Shown here: positions 12,251-21,800 of the stretch, one piece after another
Layout: each line of letters starts with the position of its first letter
Numbering within the stretch: position 1 is the first letter of the stretch
NCBI RefSeq assembly: GCF_051622035.1
Contig: NC_135358.1
Coordinates: forward strand, 23,006,501 to 23,070,500
From: Arctopsyche grandis
Lineage: Eukaryota > Arthropoda > Insecta > Trichoptera > Hydropsychidae
Direction of reading: 5' to 3'
DNA: 64,000 nucleotides
Translations under genes and position numbers: made by a program
Notes under the pieces: generated by a model
Database searches by the model: none
What the model saw: only the letters and a program-made list of their open reading frames with translations
Told to the model about the DNA's origin: nothing

Positions 12251-12989
12251 GGTTACACGACAATTGGTGCAAGTCCAAAAGGTTCAACGACAAAATGTAC
12301 CCGAAAATTAGTGCACTGACAAAATGTACCCGCGACAAAATGGTCACGCGACAAAATGTCCACGGAAATAATGTTCAAGCGACAAAATGTTCAAAAATCC
12401 TAAATTTTCCTATTTTAATGGAAAAAGTAACTTTTTATTGTATTATATTTATCGATGTATATGGTACTTTTTATCGTATAGATCGCGGATGTTATTAAAT
12501 AAGTATAAATTACAGGTGTTCTCAACCTCACCAACATATTTTTATTTAAATTGAACAATTACATTTTAAGCGAATGTTATTGTGACTCATTGAATATCAT
12601 TTTAAGATGTCATTGAATTAGTTTAAATGTTAGGGGTTTTTAGTCGTATCCAATATTTACTTATTTAAATTGAAAAAAAAAACTTTTTAAGCGTAGGGCG
12701 TTATTAAATTAGTATAAATAACACCTGTCATTTATACTAATTTAATAACGCCCGCGATCTATACGATAAAAAGTACCATATACATCGATAAACATAATAC
12801 AATAAAAAGTTACTTTTTCCTTTAAAATAGGAAAATTTAGGATTTTTGAACATTTTGTCGCTTGAACATTATTTCCGTGGACATTTTGCCACATGAACAT
12901 TTTGTCGCGGGTACATTTTGTCAGTGCACTAATTTTCGGGTATATTTTGTCGTTGAACCTTTTGGACTTCCACCAATTGTCGCGTCCCC
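12251..12989. mobile_element. Fold-back element with 9-bp target duplication (MULE-like)
   Basis: Arms of about 260-280 bp (12251-12525 and 12713-12989) are inverted copies of each other. The ends are GGTTACACGACAATTGGTG and, on the other strand, GGGGACGCGACAATTGGTGG. GTTTAAAAG occurs directly on both sides (12242-12250 and 12990-12998), giving a 9-bp target duplication inside repeat R2. The arms contain spaced CGACAAAATGT motifs. Long terminal inverted repeats, a G-rich start and a 9-bp duplication fit Mutator-like elements. No transposase is present. A perfect 24-bp stem with a 10-nt loop lies at 12696-12753. Confidence 0.8.
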
Positions 12990-13055
12990 GTTTAAAAGTA
13001 TCTAAAAAAAAAAAACACGTGCCGCGTTCCTTCCTGTGTGATTTCGCCCATATTG
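12990..13055 (+). repeat. Dispersed repeat R2, copy 2 (right part)
   Basis: It resumes R2 after the fold-back insertion, starting with the duplicated GTTTAAAAG. The same right end is found at 5350-5411 and 24655-24710. Confidence 0.6.
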
Positions 13056-13812
13056 TCACCAATATAGATTCAGACTATTTGTGTGAATATTAATACATCG
13101 TTCTAAAATGCGAGCAAACTCAAATTAATCAAATCAAATTAAATTAAACTCGAATCAAACTAAAAGTTTAACTCTTTATCAATAATAAGATTTTCATAAT
13201 TACAATTGTAAAAAAAATTCAGTATGCAAATAATGCATTAATATCATTGGACAGTTTTCGAATACAATATGTAAACAGATACAAATGAGGATTAACTAAG
13301 GGAAAGTTTCTGGAGTGATGCCAGATGAGTCAGCAGACGTTCAGAGCATCTGCGATTTCCGGCTGCGAATGCGGACGGCTGGTTGACCGCCTCTGACGCG
13401 AACCCAATTTTTATGACCACGACTTGTATTCAGCATAAACGACCGCAACGCATAAATAATCGCCGCAACGTAAGAACCTACCGCAACGTTCGCTGCAACC
13501 AAAAAAAAAAACTGGATGCTACTACTCGTTCCGATCGATTAAATTTTCGGTAACTTTCGTGAATATACTTCAGAACTTCTGCAGTAAACATATTCACGAA
13601 AGCTATCCAAAAATTGAATCGATCGAACAGGAAATTTTAATTTATATTCTTAGGCTTATAAAATTGGAACGTAAACTTCATATTGGTTTTGAAGATCAAA
13701 TGCGCACGCACACGTTCTCTTGTCTCATTTGTGTGAATGGTCAAGATCAGCGTCGAATATACTACATAAGGTCAGCATCCAGAAGACTAGTTAGTACACA
13801 AATACGTATGTA
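13056..13812. other. Gene-free stretch with weak hairpin
   Basis: No gene is supported. CCGCAACG recurs about four times at 13443-13497. Imperfect inverted arms lie at about 13534-13567 and 13590-13625 (CGATCGATTAAATTTTCGG and its approximate complement). The 101-codon frame at 13559-13864 has no recognisable domain. Confidence 0.45.
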
Positions 13813-14935
13813 CAGTAGCGGTTTCGGAAACCGGAACACCATAGAAAAATGTGATTTTGCGTGAAATATCAGTGATCTTAAATAAAATAAAAACCCAAAG
13901 TCATTAAAATGGTAGATTATATCATAGTGCTTTATTTTAACGACAATCGTTAAGAAAAGAAACAACAAAAAAAAAGTTAGGGAGAATTTTAGTCCGAGTC
14001 GGTTTTTATGACCAAACGCAGTCTCCACAATTGAATGAAATTTTGAATGAAAAAACACAGTTGAGCGTAAACTTTTAATTTTTAATAGTCACACGGTATT
14101 ATTTACAAATTATAAAAACTTTGTTGCGGCTCCTTTTAATTTTATGACGGCATTTATACGGTTAGGCATAGAATCTATTAAGTTTCTTAAAATGTCGATG
14201 GGGAAGTCTTCATACCATACTTTTTCAATGGTCTCTTTTAATGATTGATAGCTAGACACATTTGTTTTAATAATCCTATATTTAATAGCCATCCATAAAT
14301 TTTCAATTGGGTTTAAATCGGGACTATTCCCAGGCCATGTTAATGTCTTTACACCCAATTCCTGCAAATAAACCCGAACCTAAAAAAAAGTAACAAAAGT
14401 ATTTCAGTATTTTGACCGAAATATTATTAATTATATTCAATACCATTAGATAAAATTAATACTCGCTAATTTAGCTCGATGACAAGGGGCAGAGTCATCT
14501 TGGAATATGACATCATCAGAATTCGAAAGATGGTTTTCCATTGATGAGATGAAACTTTCTTCTAGAATTTTTTTATATGCTATTCCGTTAATGGAACCAT
14601 GCAGAAACTGTATTCCACCAATTCCATAATAAGAAAAACATCCCCAAACCATGTGGCTTGGGGAATGCTTCACTGTTTTCATGGTACATTTTGGTCGAAT
14701 CTTTCTCCAACTTTTCTTCGAACATACAGAAAACCATCGGAGCTGAAGAGGTTGAATTTCAACTCATCAGAAAATATCACTTGTCGTCAATCCGATGTCG
14801 TCCAATTTTTGTGATATTTCGACCACTCTAATCGATTTTTCACCATTTTCTTCGTAAGTAATGGTTTTTTCGCAGGTTTCCGAGCTTACAGTCCAGCTTC
14901 TCGTCGTCTGTTTTATGTATATTATTATTCGTATA
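13813..14935 (-). mobile_element. Tc1-like element 1, one end missing
   Basis: The left terminus CAGTAGCGGTTTCGGAAACC follows TA at 13811-13812. The transposase reads on the minus strand from about 14925 to 14110. The right terminus and the DNA-binding N-terminus are missing. At about 14935 the sequence changes to MITE family B. Confidence 0.75.
14110..14925 (-). pseudogene. Tc1-family transposase fragment
   Basis: Minus-strand pieces include VIFSDELKFNLFSSDG (first catalytic Asp), VWGCFSYYGIGGIQFLHG, VIFQDDSAPCHRAKLA (second Asp) and [20 protein letters not shown] (third acidic residue, Glu), so this is a DD34E-type transposase. There is a frameshift near 14685. A short AT-rich block (about 14378-14470) interrupts the protein between the second and third acidic motifs. 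It looks intron-like (see findings). Confidence 0.82.
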
Positions 14936-15320
14936 CTAGTAGCTTGCCATAGAAATCTTCCTGCTTTTGCCGCACAGCCTTACGTACGTGTGCGAGAGCA
15001 GGATACAATAGGATTCGGTATTATGTGACTCATACCAGTGGCTTGCCGTGGAAATCTTCCTGTTTTTGTTGTAGCACAGCCTTACTTACGTGTGCGAGAG
15101 CAAGATACATATAATGGGACTCGGTATGACGTTACCGGGTCTACCTCGTTCCACCAACTTGCAATATCTCAAGACTCGTTTTCCCAACAAAGATATTATA
15201 TACGATAAGCAGACCAAAAGTTGAGAAAGAAGCACACCGGACATCACCTAGTTCTCTTGTGTCCTGCTCGCGCAGACGTAATAAGGCTGTGCGAAAAAAA
15301 CAGGGGGATATTCAAGACTC
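14936..15320. mobile_element. Nested MITE B half-copies with MITE A inside
   Basis: Two direct copies of the left arm of MITE B start near 14938 and 15048 (CTTGCCGTGGAAATCTTCC, CACAGCCTTAC, GTGTGCGAGAGCA). A deleted MITE A copy follows at 15135-15240, then a right arm of MITE B (GTCCTGCTCGCGCAGACG, AAGGCTGTGCG) at 15260-15320. This suggests MITE A inserted into a partly duplicated MITE B. Confidence 0.55.
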
Positions 15321-15964
15321 ACCTGAATTTGTATGTACATAATCATTAATTTGTTAAATACCATTATTTATGCAACAACTAGATTATAGCACAATATTAA
15401 GGACACATTAGACTCGGGTTTACTGGTTATATAATTTACATGACTTGAAACAAATTGTTATTCGTCGTATCAAAGGAGTTCTTCAGGTGTAGCGATGACA
15501 GATGATGAATTGATGATATGCTTTGGTGAAGTGGATGAAGATGATCCCCCGCCCTGCCGTCTGTGGTGTAAATGCGGGCAAACGTTCTATTTGCGTATTG
15601 GGTGTCAAAACAAGCGTCTGCCCACGCTATTTCTGATTGCGTCTTCTACATATGCGTTTTTCGCATACATGTACATACATATGTACATTCAGTACACTAT
15701 TATAGATACCGTCTAAATTTATTTTAATAAATCCGTTTTGACGAATAATATATTTAGAAACAAAAACATAATTTATTCATATGGGAAAATTTTTTAAAAA
15801 CAAAATTTCAAATGATTTACAAGTAAGAAAATGTGTAAAGTTTGTACAAGATTGGAGAAGATTTCACTCAATTGTGGATCATGGTGGATTCTCCAAAAAG
15901 GCGTATGTACATAAATATGTTGGGTTAAATCAAAAATGATATGCAAGTAATACATACATACATA
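15321..15964. other. Gene-free stretch
   Basis: No gene is supported. A 73-codon frame at 15495-15716 begins with acidic residues and has several cysteines but no recognisable family. Confidence 0.45.
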
Positions 15965-17419
15965 CAGCTTTGGCCAAAAGTCTGAAGCACCCCTGAAAGT
16001 CATTTATAAAATTTATATATAACGGTTTTGAAATGAAACAAAGATGGATTTACACAGAAAAAATGTATATTTATTATTTTTTAATATTTTGTGTGTCCTC
16101 CTTTGGCCTTGATGACGGCAAGGACTCTTTTTGGTGAACTATTGACCAACTTCTCGCACTGCAACTCTGGGATTTTCGACCATTCCAGCAGTAATTTTTG
16201 TCGCAGTTCGGATTTGGAGGAACATTTATATTGCCTAATATTTTCTTTTAATATTGACCACAAATTTTCAATGGGATTGAGGTCTGGCGATTGTGCAGGC
16301 CAATCCAAAACCTGAAATCCCGACTTTTTTGTGATGTTTGGCATGGAGCATTATCCTATTGGAATTTTATGCCAGGCGGAAGTCTATTTTTAAATATTTT
16401 TTGGAAAGAGTCCTTTTAATTCAGCTTCTGTCATGGCAGTATAGGTGTCGCTGTTCATTCGTCCTTTGCATATAAACATGTTTCCTACACCCCCTATCGC
16501 CATACAACCACACAATCGGGACTGTAGGCTTTTCCAATTCTCCGACGCACAAACACTGCGCCATGGGTGCCAAAAAGCCAAAAAACATATTAAAAATATT
16601 ATATGTTTGTATTAAACTCACAATTTAAATATTTATTTTTAATTTAATTTCTTAATGGCAAGAAAAATGACATTATAATATTGGTTTCGTCGGACCACAC
16701 GATTTTGGCCCAATCTTCGGATGTCCAATGTTGATGTTTTTTGACCCATAACAGTATTTTTTTCTTATTGGCTTCAGATAGCTAGGGTTTTTTCTGGCTT
16801 TGCAGCCTTTTAATCCACCTTCATTAAGCCTCATCGTCCTCGCTGAAACTTTGGGTGTATCATCTCCAGCAACTTCAGCAGCCAGCTCTGACGACATAAT
16901 TTTCAGGTTTTTTAACGATAGACGAACCAAATTGCGGTCTTCTTGAACTGTTGTAGCCCTTTTTCTTTCTTATCTGGGTTTGGATGTGTTAGATCCAGTT
17001 TCCCTAAAGCGTTTTAGCGTGCTTTGAACTGCTACACGTGAACAATTCATTTTCTGGGCAATTTTTAATTGGCTCATGCCTTGAGAGTTCAATAACACAA
17101 TATTTGCTCGTTGCCATTCTTGCAATTCGCGATTTTGTGACATTTTAATTAAATTTGTTGATAAATGAAACAATTAAAAAAAAATTGGTGAATGAACACA
17201 AATCGTCAAAAGTTACAACACGACAGCTTTCGCTAGTATGAGCCAAAGTACAGAAATGCTCTCTTTCATCCACATAAACAAAAAAATGGGATTTTTACCA
17301 TTTCATATTCTCAGAATATGTGTGAACAACTACCTGATCCTGATCAAGCGTTTGTAAAATGTCCTATTTCAAAGATATCAACAAAAAAACGGGGTGCTTC
17401 AGACTTTTGGCCAAGGCTG
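15965..17419 (-). mobile_element. Tc1-like element 2, complete ends
   Basis: 1455 bp with about 29-bp terminal inverted repeats differing at one position (left CAGCTTTGGCCAAAAGTCTG, right complement CAGCCTTGGCCAAAAGTCTG). TA is present on both sides (15963-15964 and 17420-17421), the target duplication of Tc1/mariner elements. It contains a degraded minus-strand transposase. Confidence 0.92.
16081..17173 (-). pseudogene. Tc1-family transposase, degraded
   Basis: The N-terminal helix-turn-helix is visible (WQRANIVLLNSQGMSQLKIA, SRVAVQSTLKRFRETG at 17130-16980). Further on are SARTMRLNEGGLKG, KIVWSDETN (first Asp), an NAPC-type motif near 16345 and LDWPAQSPDLNPIENLWSIL (Glu) ending at 16081. 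Several frame changes and stops separate these pieces, so it is inactive. Confidence 0.85.
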
Positions 17420-17589
17420 TAGGTATATCTGATTATGATTTAGAAATGTTGCAGTTTCAATTTACGGATCGACTTATTTTGACAGTCAGTTCTCAGTTCA
17501 GATTTCCTCGTTGCTTTATTTTCTTTTGGATTTGATTTAACTTGATTTGATTGACCCGTTGAGTCAACAATCATAATATATAATTAGAG

Positions 17590-17705
17590 GTCGGAAACGT
17601 GCCGCCTATTGTTCAATTGTTGTAAATCCTTTGTAAAAAAGGTTCGGGAAACCTTTAACAATGCATTTACAATCTTTGAACAATAAACAGCCCCCTCAGA
17701 TTCCG
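17590..17705 (-). mobile_element. MITE family C, single unit
   Basis: A unit containing ATTGTTGTAAATCCTTTG, AAAAAAGGTTCGG and CCTTTAACAATGCATTTACA. Other units are at 20440-20585, 24777-25050 (two, inverted), 32068-32166 (internal deletion) and 40930-41050. Confidence 0.75.
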
Positions 17706-17731
17706 GGATCTATATATAATATGTATATATA

Positions 17732-18537
17732 CAGTACCGTGCAGAGAAATCGCATCACCTGCAAATACTTTGAATTCTTGGAATTTCTCGGTAAAAGATC
17801 CCCTAATTTCTAAAATACTCTTTTATTAAAAGGGTAGTATTTCGAACATTTTGAGGTATTCTATTAAGTTCTTGTGCGGATTTCGAGTGAGTAACTGCGA
17901 TTTGTGCGAAACATGGCGAATTGTGCAAAATTTGACTTGACGAAAAATTGGCAAATAATTTTGCTATCTTCAAAAGGATTGTCCACACGAAAAATTACGT
18001 TGCAGTTGAGATGTCAACGGATAAGTTTAGCACATTTCCTAAAAATAATCGAGAAACGGAACCCGGTATTTGCAAACCAGGTAGTCGTACCGCAAAAAAA
18101 AAACAACCCCTCAAGACGTTGGGATGATAAAACGTTCGTGTTAAAGGGATGCCCAGGATATTAAAGGAGAATTCAGACAAACGACTGGAAAATACATCAT
18201 CGTCGAAATTATAAGGACACGACTTCGACAACCAGGATTTTGCGCACGACAAATAGCAAAAAAACCCTTTTTAACGGAGTTATATGGAAAAAAATACATA
18301 TAAGAAAATTAAATACATTTGAGATACATATAAAAAAAATGTCCAATTGTGCATGTTTTTTTATAATTCGTATCTCCCCTTAATTTAAAAATATAAATAA
18401 TCTAAAACTATAAAACATGTTAAATAGTTGAAATCAAATAATAAAACCAAAAAAACTCGTGTATAGCTTCATGTAATTAAAAAAAAATCGAAAACATCGA
18501 AAAAATGAAAGTGATGCGATTTCTCTGCACGGCACTG
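17732..18537 (+). mobile_element. Tc1-like element 3, internally deleted
   Basis: 806 bp with 27-bp terminal inverted repeats differing at one position (left CAGTACCGTGCAGAGAAATC, right complement CAGTGCCGTGCAGAGAAATC). It is flanked by TA at 17730-17731 and 18538-18539. The plus-strand remnant at 17904-18164 (FDLTKNWQIILLSSKGLSTR) looks like the N-terminal DNA-binding part of a Tc1 transposase. The catalytic domain is missing. Confidence 0.88.
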
Positions 18538-18539
18538 TA

Positions 18540-19210
18540 TATATAAAAACAGACGCGATGTAAATATGTATGTATATTTGTATGTATCGATACAAAATGT
18601 ACGTTTCAATGCAGTGAGAATCGTTTTTGATTGCGTTTGTGAAGAAGCGCAACACGCGTCCTATAAATAGTGTAGCTATTGTGAAGCAGACGTGTCACCG
18701 TCTGTCTATGTCTCAGACGAGCCATGATAATAAAGGGATGCCTGAAACGAAACCCTATATATTTCTTATATATGTAGTTATGTTTGAAATACCTCACTGA
18801 AATTTAATTTAATTTAAGAATTTAGTTTGCTAACCATTCCGAAAATGTCTTTCCCACTGTTGATTTTTCTTTCGCTGGTCTATTTATTACCCTCGTCACC
18901 TGTCCGTGTGTCAGTCAACAGAGGATATGTGATGTGATGTGTCAAAAGTTTATTGTTTGTATTTCCAAAATATCATCTCGTTTAGAATTATATGCTTGTA
19001 TTTTTAAATTTGCCAGATGATATATTCTTCTAAATTTTTGATTTAAAAGAGGATACTTTTGAAATCGGAAAGGCTATAAATAATATACTTACATATAAAA
19101 AACGGAAGGGATGTGTGTTTTATTGCATCGACAAGTAAAGATATCAACAACAAAAAACTCTCCACCAGAATACATGTTATACGTAGCGGGTGCCGTTCGT
19201 ATGACAATCT
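18540..19210. other. Gene-free stretch with LTR-like promoter features
   Basis: TATAAATAG at about 18662 and AATAAAG at about 18729 lie in a less AT-rich patch, the order expected for an LTR U3-R. No terminal dinucleotides or target duplication could be assigned. No gene is supported. Confidence 0.35.
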
Positions 19211-19218
19211 TCTTACAT

Positions 19219-19371
19219 CAGTGGTTCTTAACCTTTTTGGTGGTACTGAACCCCACCAGTTTCATATGTGCATTTACCGAACCCTTCTTAATTGGCACCC
19301 AAATTTCCATTGGTCTTGACCTCCGCCGAACCCCTGAGACTGACTCACCGTACCCAGGCTAAGAACCACTG
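19219..19371. mobile_element. hAT MITE, 153 bp, perfect 8-bp duplication
   Basis: The ends are CAGTGGTTCTTAACC and GGCTAAGAACCACTG, inverted complements except near the inner edge. TCTTACAT occurs exactly at 19211-19218 and 19372-19379. The 8-bp duplication and CAGTG start are typical of hAT non-autonomous elements. Confidence 0.93.
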
Positions 19372-19529
19372 TCTTACATACATATGTACATACATATATC
19401 TTCTAGTCTAAAATACAAGTTCGAAAGATACTTGGTAAGGTTAAATGTATGTAACTATGTAAGGTTTAGGTGGTAGAATCCGTGATGTTAGATCGAAAAA
19501 ATATAATTTTCTATGACGACGATATCGAT

Positions 19530-19910
19530 CCGATTCATGTTTCAGTTCCGGATCCCGATTCCTTTTTCAGTTCCGGTTTCGGATTTCTTTTGCAGTTCCG
19601 GATTCCTATTTCAGTTCCATTTCCGCGTTTCCTTTTTCGTTTGCAAATCCGGATTGCTTTTACAGTTCCAGTTCAGGATTGATTTTCATTTCTGGATAAC
19701 GATTCCTTTTTCAGTTCCGGGTCCAGATTTCTTTTTCAGTTCTGGTTCCCGATTGCCGTTTAATTTCCGGTTAAATTTTTCAATTCCGGTTCAGGATTGC
19801 TTTTTCATTACCGTATCCAGATTCCTCTATCAGTTCCGGTTGCTGATTCCTTTTTCAGTTCCGGATACGGATTCCTATTTCAGTTCCGGATCCCTTATTC
19901 ATTTCTGTAA
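19530..19910 (-). repeat. Degenerate minisatellite, reverse orientation
   Basis: About twelve variants of CAGTTCCGGATTCCTTTTT make up the block. It is the reverse complement of the 10618-10800 motif. The open frames it creates (repeats of Phe, Arg, Pro and Val) are by-products. Confidence 0.75.
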
Positions 19911-19949
19911 TTAATTTCATATATATTCGTGATGTGACGTCCCTTATAA

Positions 19950-20090
19950 CTTTATTTTTAAGTATCAATTCTTTCCCGAAACCATCCGTTGAAATCTGCC
20001 TTTCTGAAATTTGAAATATGTATCAATTCTTTCCCGATACCACCCGTTGAAATTTGCTTTCCCGAAACCACCCGTTCAAAAGGGCCACAA
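19950..20090 (+). repeat. Short tandem duplication, unit about 60-70 bp
   Basis: TATCAATTCTTTCCCGA followed by ACCACCCGTTGAAAT occurs twice, then a third partial CCCGAAACCACCCGTT. It is non-coding. Confidence 0.6.
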
Positions 20091-20439
20091 CACTAGTTTG
20101 CAATATGTAATAGCAATATAGATTAAAGGTTAAGTCAATCTAGTTGTGTTAGTAAACAGGCGTGCGATCTTTATTTATGTTCAACCGACGAGAAAATCTT
20201 CGCAAATTACTTTTATGCAATTAAATTTAAATTGTTTTTGATCTCGTTCGGTTGTTGTTGAATAGCCAAGTGTTTTATTTTTTTTATTCTTCAGACGGCA
20301 TTCCATCAGCGGTCTGATCGATGCGATTTTTTATCAAATAAATAAAAAAGTTTGATTTTTGTAAAAAAAAATGTCCACGTGTTTCGTATTACCTTAGTAT
20401 AAACGTGAACGGGCATTAACCCTTTAATTTCAATTTGGT

Positions 20440-20585
20440 GTACTGTCTTATACCGGATCCTGAGGGGGCCGTGTATTGTTCAAATGTTGTAAATGCATTG
20501 TTAAAGGTTTGCCGAACCTTTTTTACAAAGGGTTTACAACAATGGAACAATGAGCGGCACCTTGGCTATCCTACCTCTACGTTAT
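20440..20585 (+). mobile_element. MITE family C, single unit
   Basis: One unit in the opposite orientation to the 17.6 kb copy (GTGTATTGTTCAAATG, AAAGGTTTGCCGAACC, GGCTATCCTACCTCTAC). Confidence 0.75.
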
Positions 20586-20604
20586 ACCTATGTACATATG
20601 TAAT

Positions 20605-20764
20605 CAGTGGCGTGCGGTGAAATTCTTTCTTTTTTGTCGTACAGCCTTATTTAATGTGCGCGAACAGGATACAAGGGGAACAGCCTGTTCCTCTTGTATC
20701 CTGCTCGCGCACATTAAGTGAGGCTGTAAGACAAAAACAGAGAGAATTTCACTGCACGCCACTG
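20605..20764. mobile_element. MITE family B, fold-back, copy 1
   Basis: A 160-bp near-palindrome with ends CAGTGGCGTGC and GCACGCCACTG. The arms pair almost throughout, including GTATCCTGCTCGCGCACATT against its complement. Further copies are at 20814-20987 and 23452-23614. TA-rich flanks suggest insertion at TA. Confidence 0.85.
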
Positions 20765-20813
20765 ATATGTATGTATGCATATACACATGTTCATATAATA
20801 TACATATGTATAA

Positions 20814-20987
20814 CAATGGCGTGTCGTGAAAATCTCCCTGTTTTTATCGCAAGACGTTACTTACATGTGCACCAGCAGGATACAAAGGGACATGGTATGA
20901 CGTCACCTGGTCCTTTTGTATCCTGCTCTAGCACGTGTAAATAAGGCTGTGCGATAAAAACAGGGATATTTGCACGGCACGCCACTG
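20814..20987. mobile_element. MITE family B, fold-back, copy 2
   Basis: A diverged fold-back copy (CAATGGCGTGTCGTG to GGCACGCCACTG) with a central TATGACGTCACCTGG segment not present in the other copies. It is only about 50 bp from copy 1. Confidence 0.8.
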
Positions 20988-21220
20988 ATTTATAATCAAG
21001 TTTCATCCGTATCATATATACGAATTCTCCGTAATTCAATTACAAAATAAGGAAATCTTAAAAAAATATTGGCTGGTTATTTTTGTCAAACGCAAATTAT
21101 TATCAAACACCGTTTAAATATAACTTATCACATTTTAAAACTTTGTATTTATGTAGTAGAAGTTACTTTTTATTATATTTTTAGGCTACTTTTTTAAAAA
21201 GGAAAACATCAAGGTCATGT

Positions 21221-21535
21221 CGAGTACCTACGGGTCTACGTGACGAGACAGAATGTTAAATTACAGAAAACACAAATATCGGAAGGCAAAGATCGAAAAT
21301 CGCAAGATCTTAAGTCGAAAGATCAAAAAAAAATGGTGCATGGTAAACGGTACATACTCACGTACATACTCACTTAATTTGCACGAGCAGGATACGGTGA
21401 GTATGTACCGTTTACCATGCACCATTTTTTTTTGATCTTTCGGCTTAAGATCTTTTGATTTTCGATCTTTGCCTTCCGATATTTGCGTTTTCTGTAATTT
21501 AACATTCTGTCTCGTCACGGAGACCGAGTACCTAC
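21221..21535. mobile_element. MITE family D, 122-bp inverted arms
   Basis: Arms at 21240-21361 and 21397-21518 are about 97 percent complementary by eye, separated by a 35-bp loop. CGAGTACCTAC lies directly on both sides (21221-21231 and 21525-21535), suggesting a 10-11-bp target duplication. The arms contain GGCAAAGATCGAAAATCG and GGTGCATGGTAAACGGTA. The same arm sequence is inside the fold-back element at 59709-60210. Confidence 0.82.
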
Positions 21536-21561
21536 ATATGCTTTTCGCGTGGTTTGAATTC

Positions 21562-21800
21562 GGCGGGTCTACCTCGTTCCACCAACTTGCAATATCTCAA
21601 GACTCGTTATCCCAACTTTTTCGGTATATTCTATCGTCGAGTTTGTATATATGTATTTATGTAGGTATACAAAACACATACTGAATTAATACTTATCTTA
21701 CGAGATAAACACTAACTATTAAAACGTTTTTTAAACATTTTTATTGCTTCTGAATGATCACAATATATTGTGATTGGTAGAACGGGACGCACCGGAATTC
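21562..21800. mobile_element. MITE family A copy
   Basis: Left arm CTACCTCGTTCCACCAACTT and AGACTCGTTATCCCAAC; right end TTGGTAGAACGGGACGCACC. It has the same ends as the 15.1 kb copy, with more interior sequence. Confidence 0.65.

Noticed and set aside
12251..12525. Regularly spaced CGACAAAATGT motifs, CRISPR-like at first sight
   Set aside because: Spacing is irregular, motifs are degenerate, and the block is one arm of an inverted-repeat transposon in an insect genome.
19513..19914. 133-codon frame rich in Phe, Arg, Pro and Ser
   Set aside because: It is produced by the degenerate minisatellite and has the same repeated pattern in other frames.
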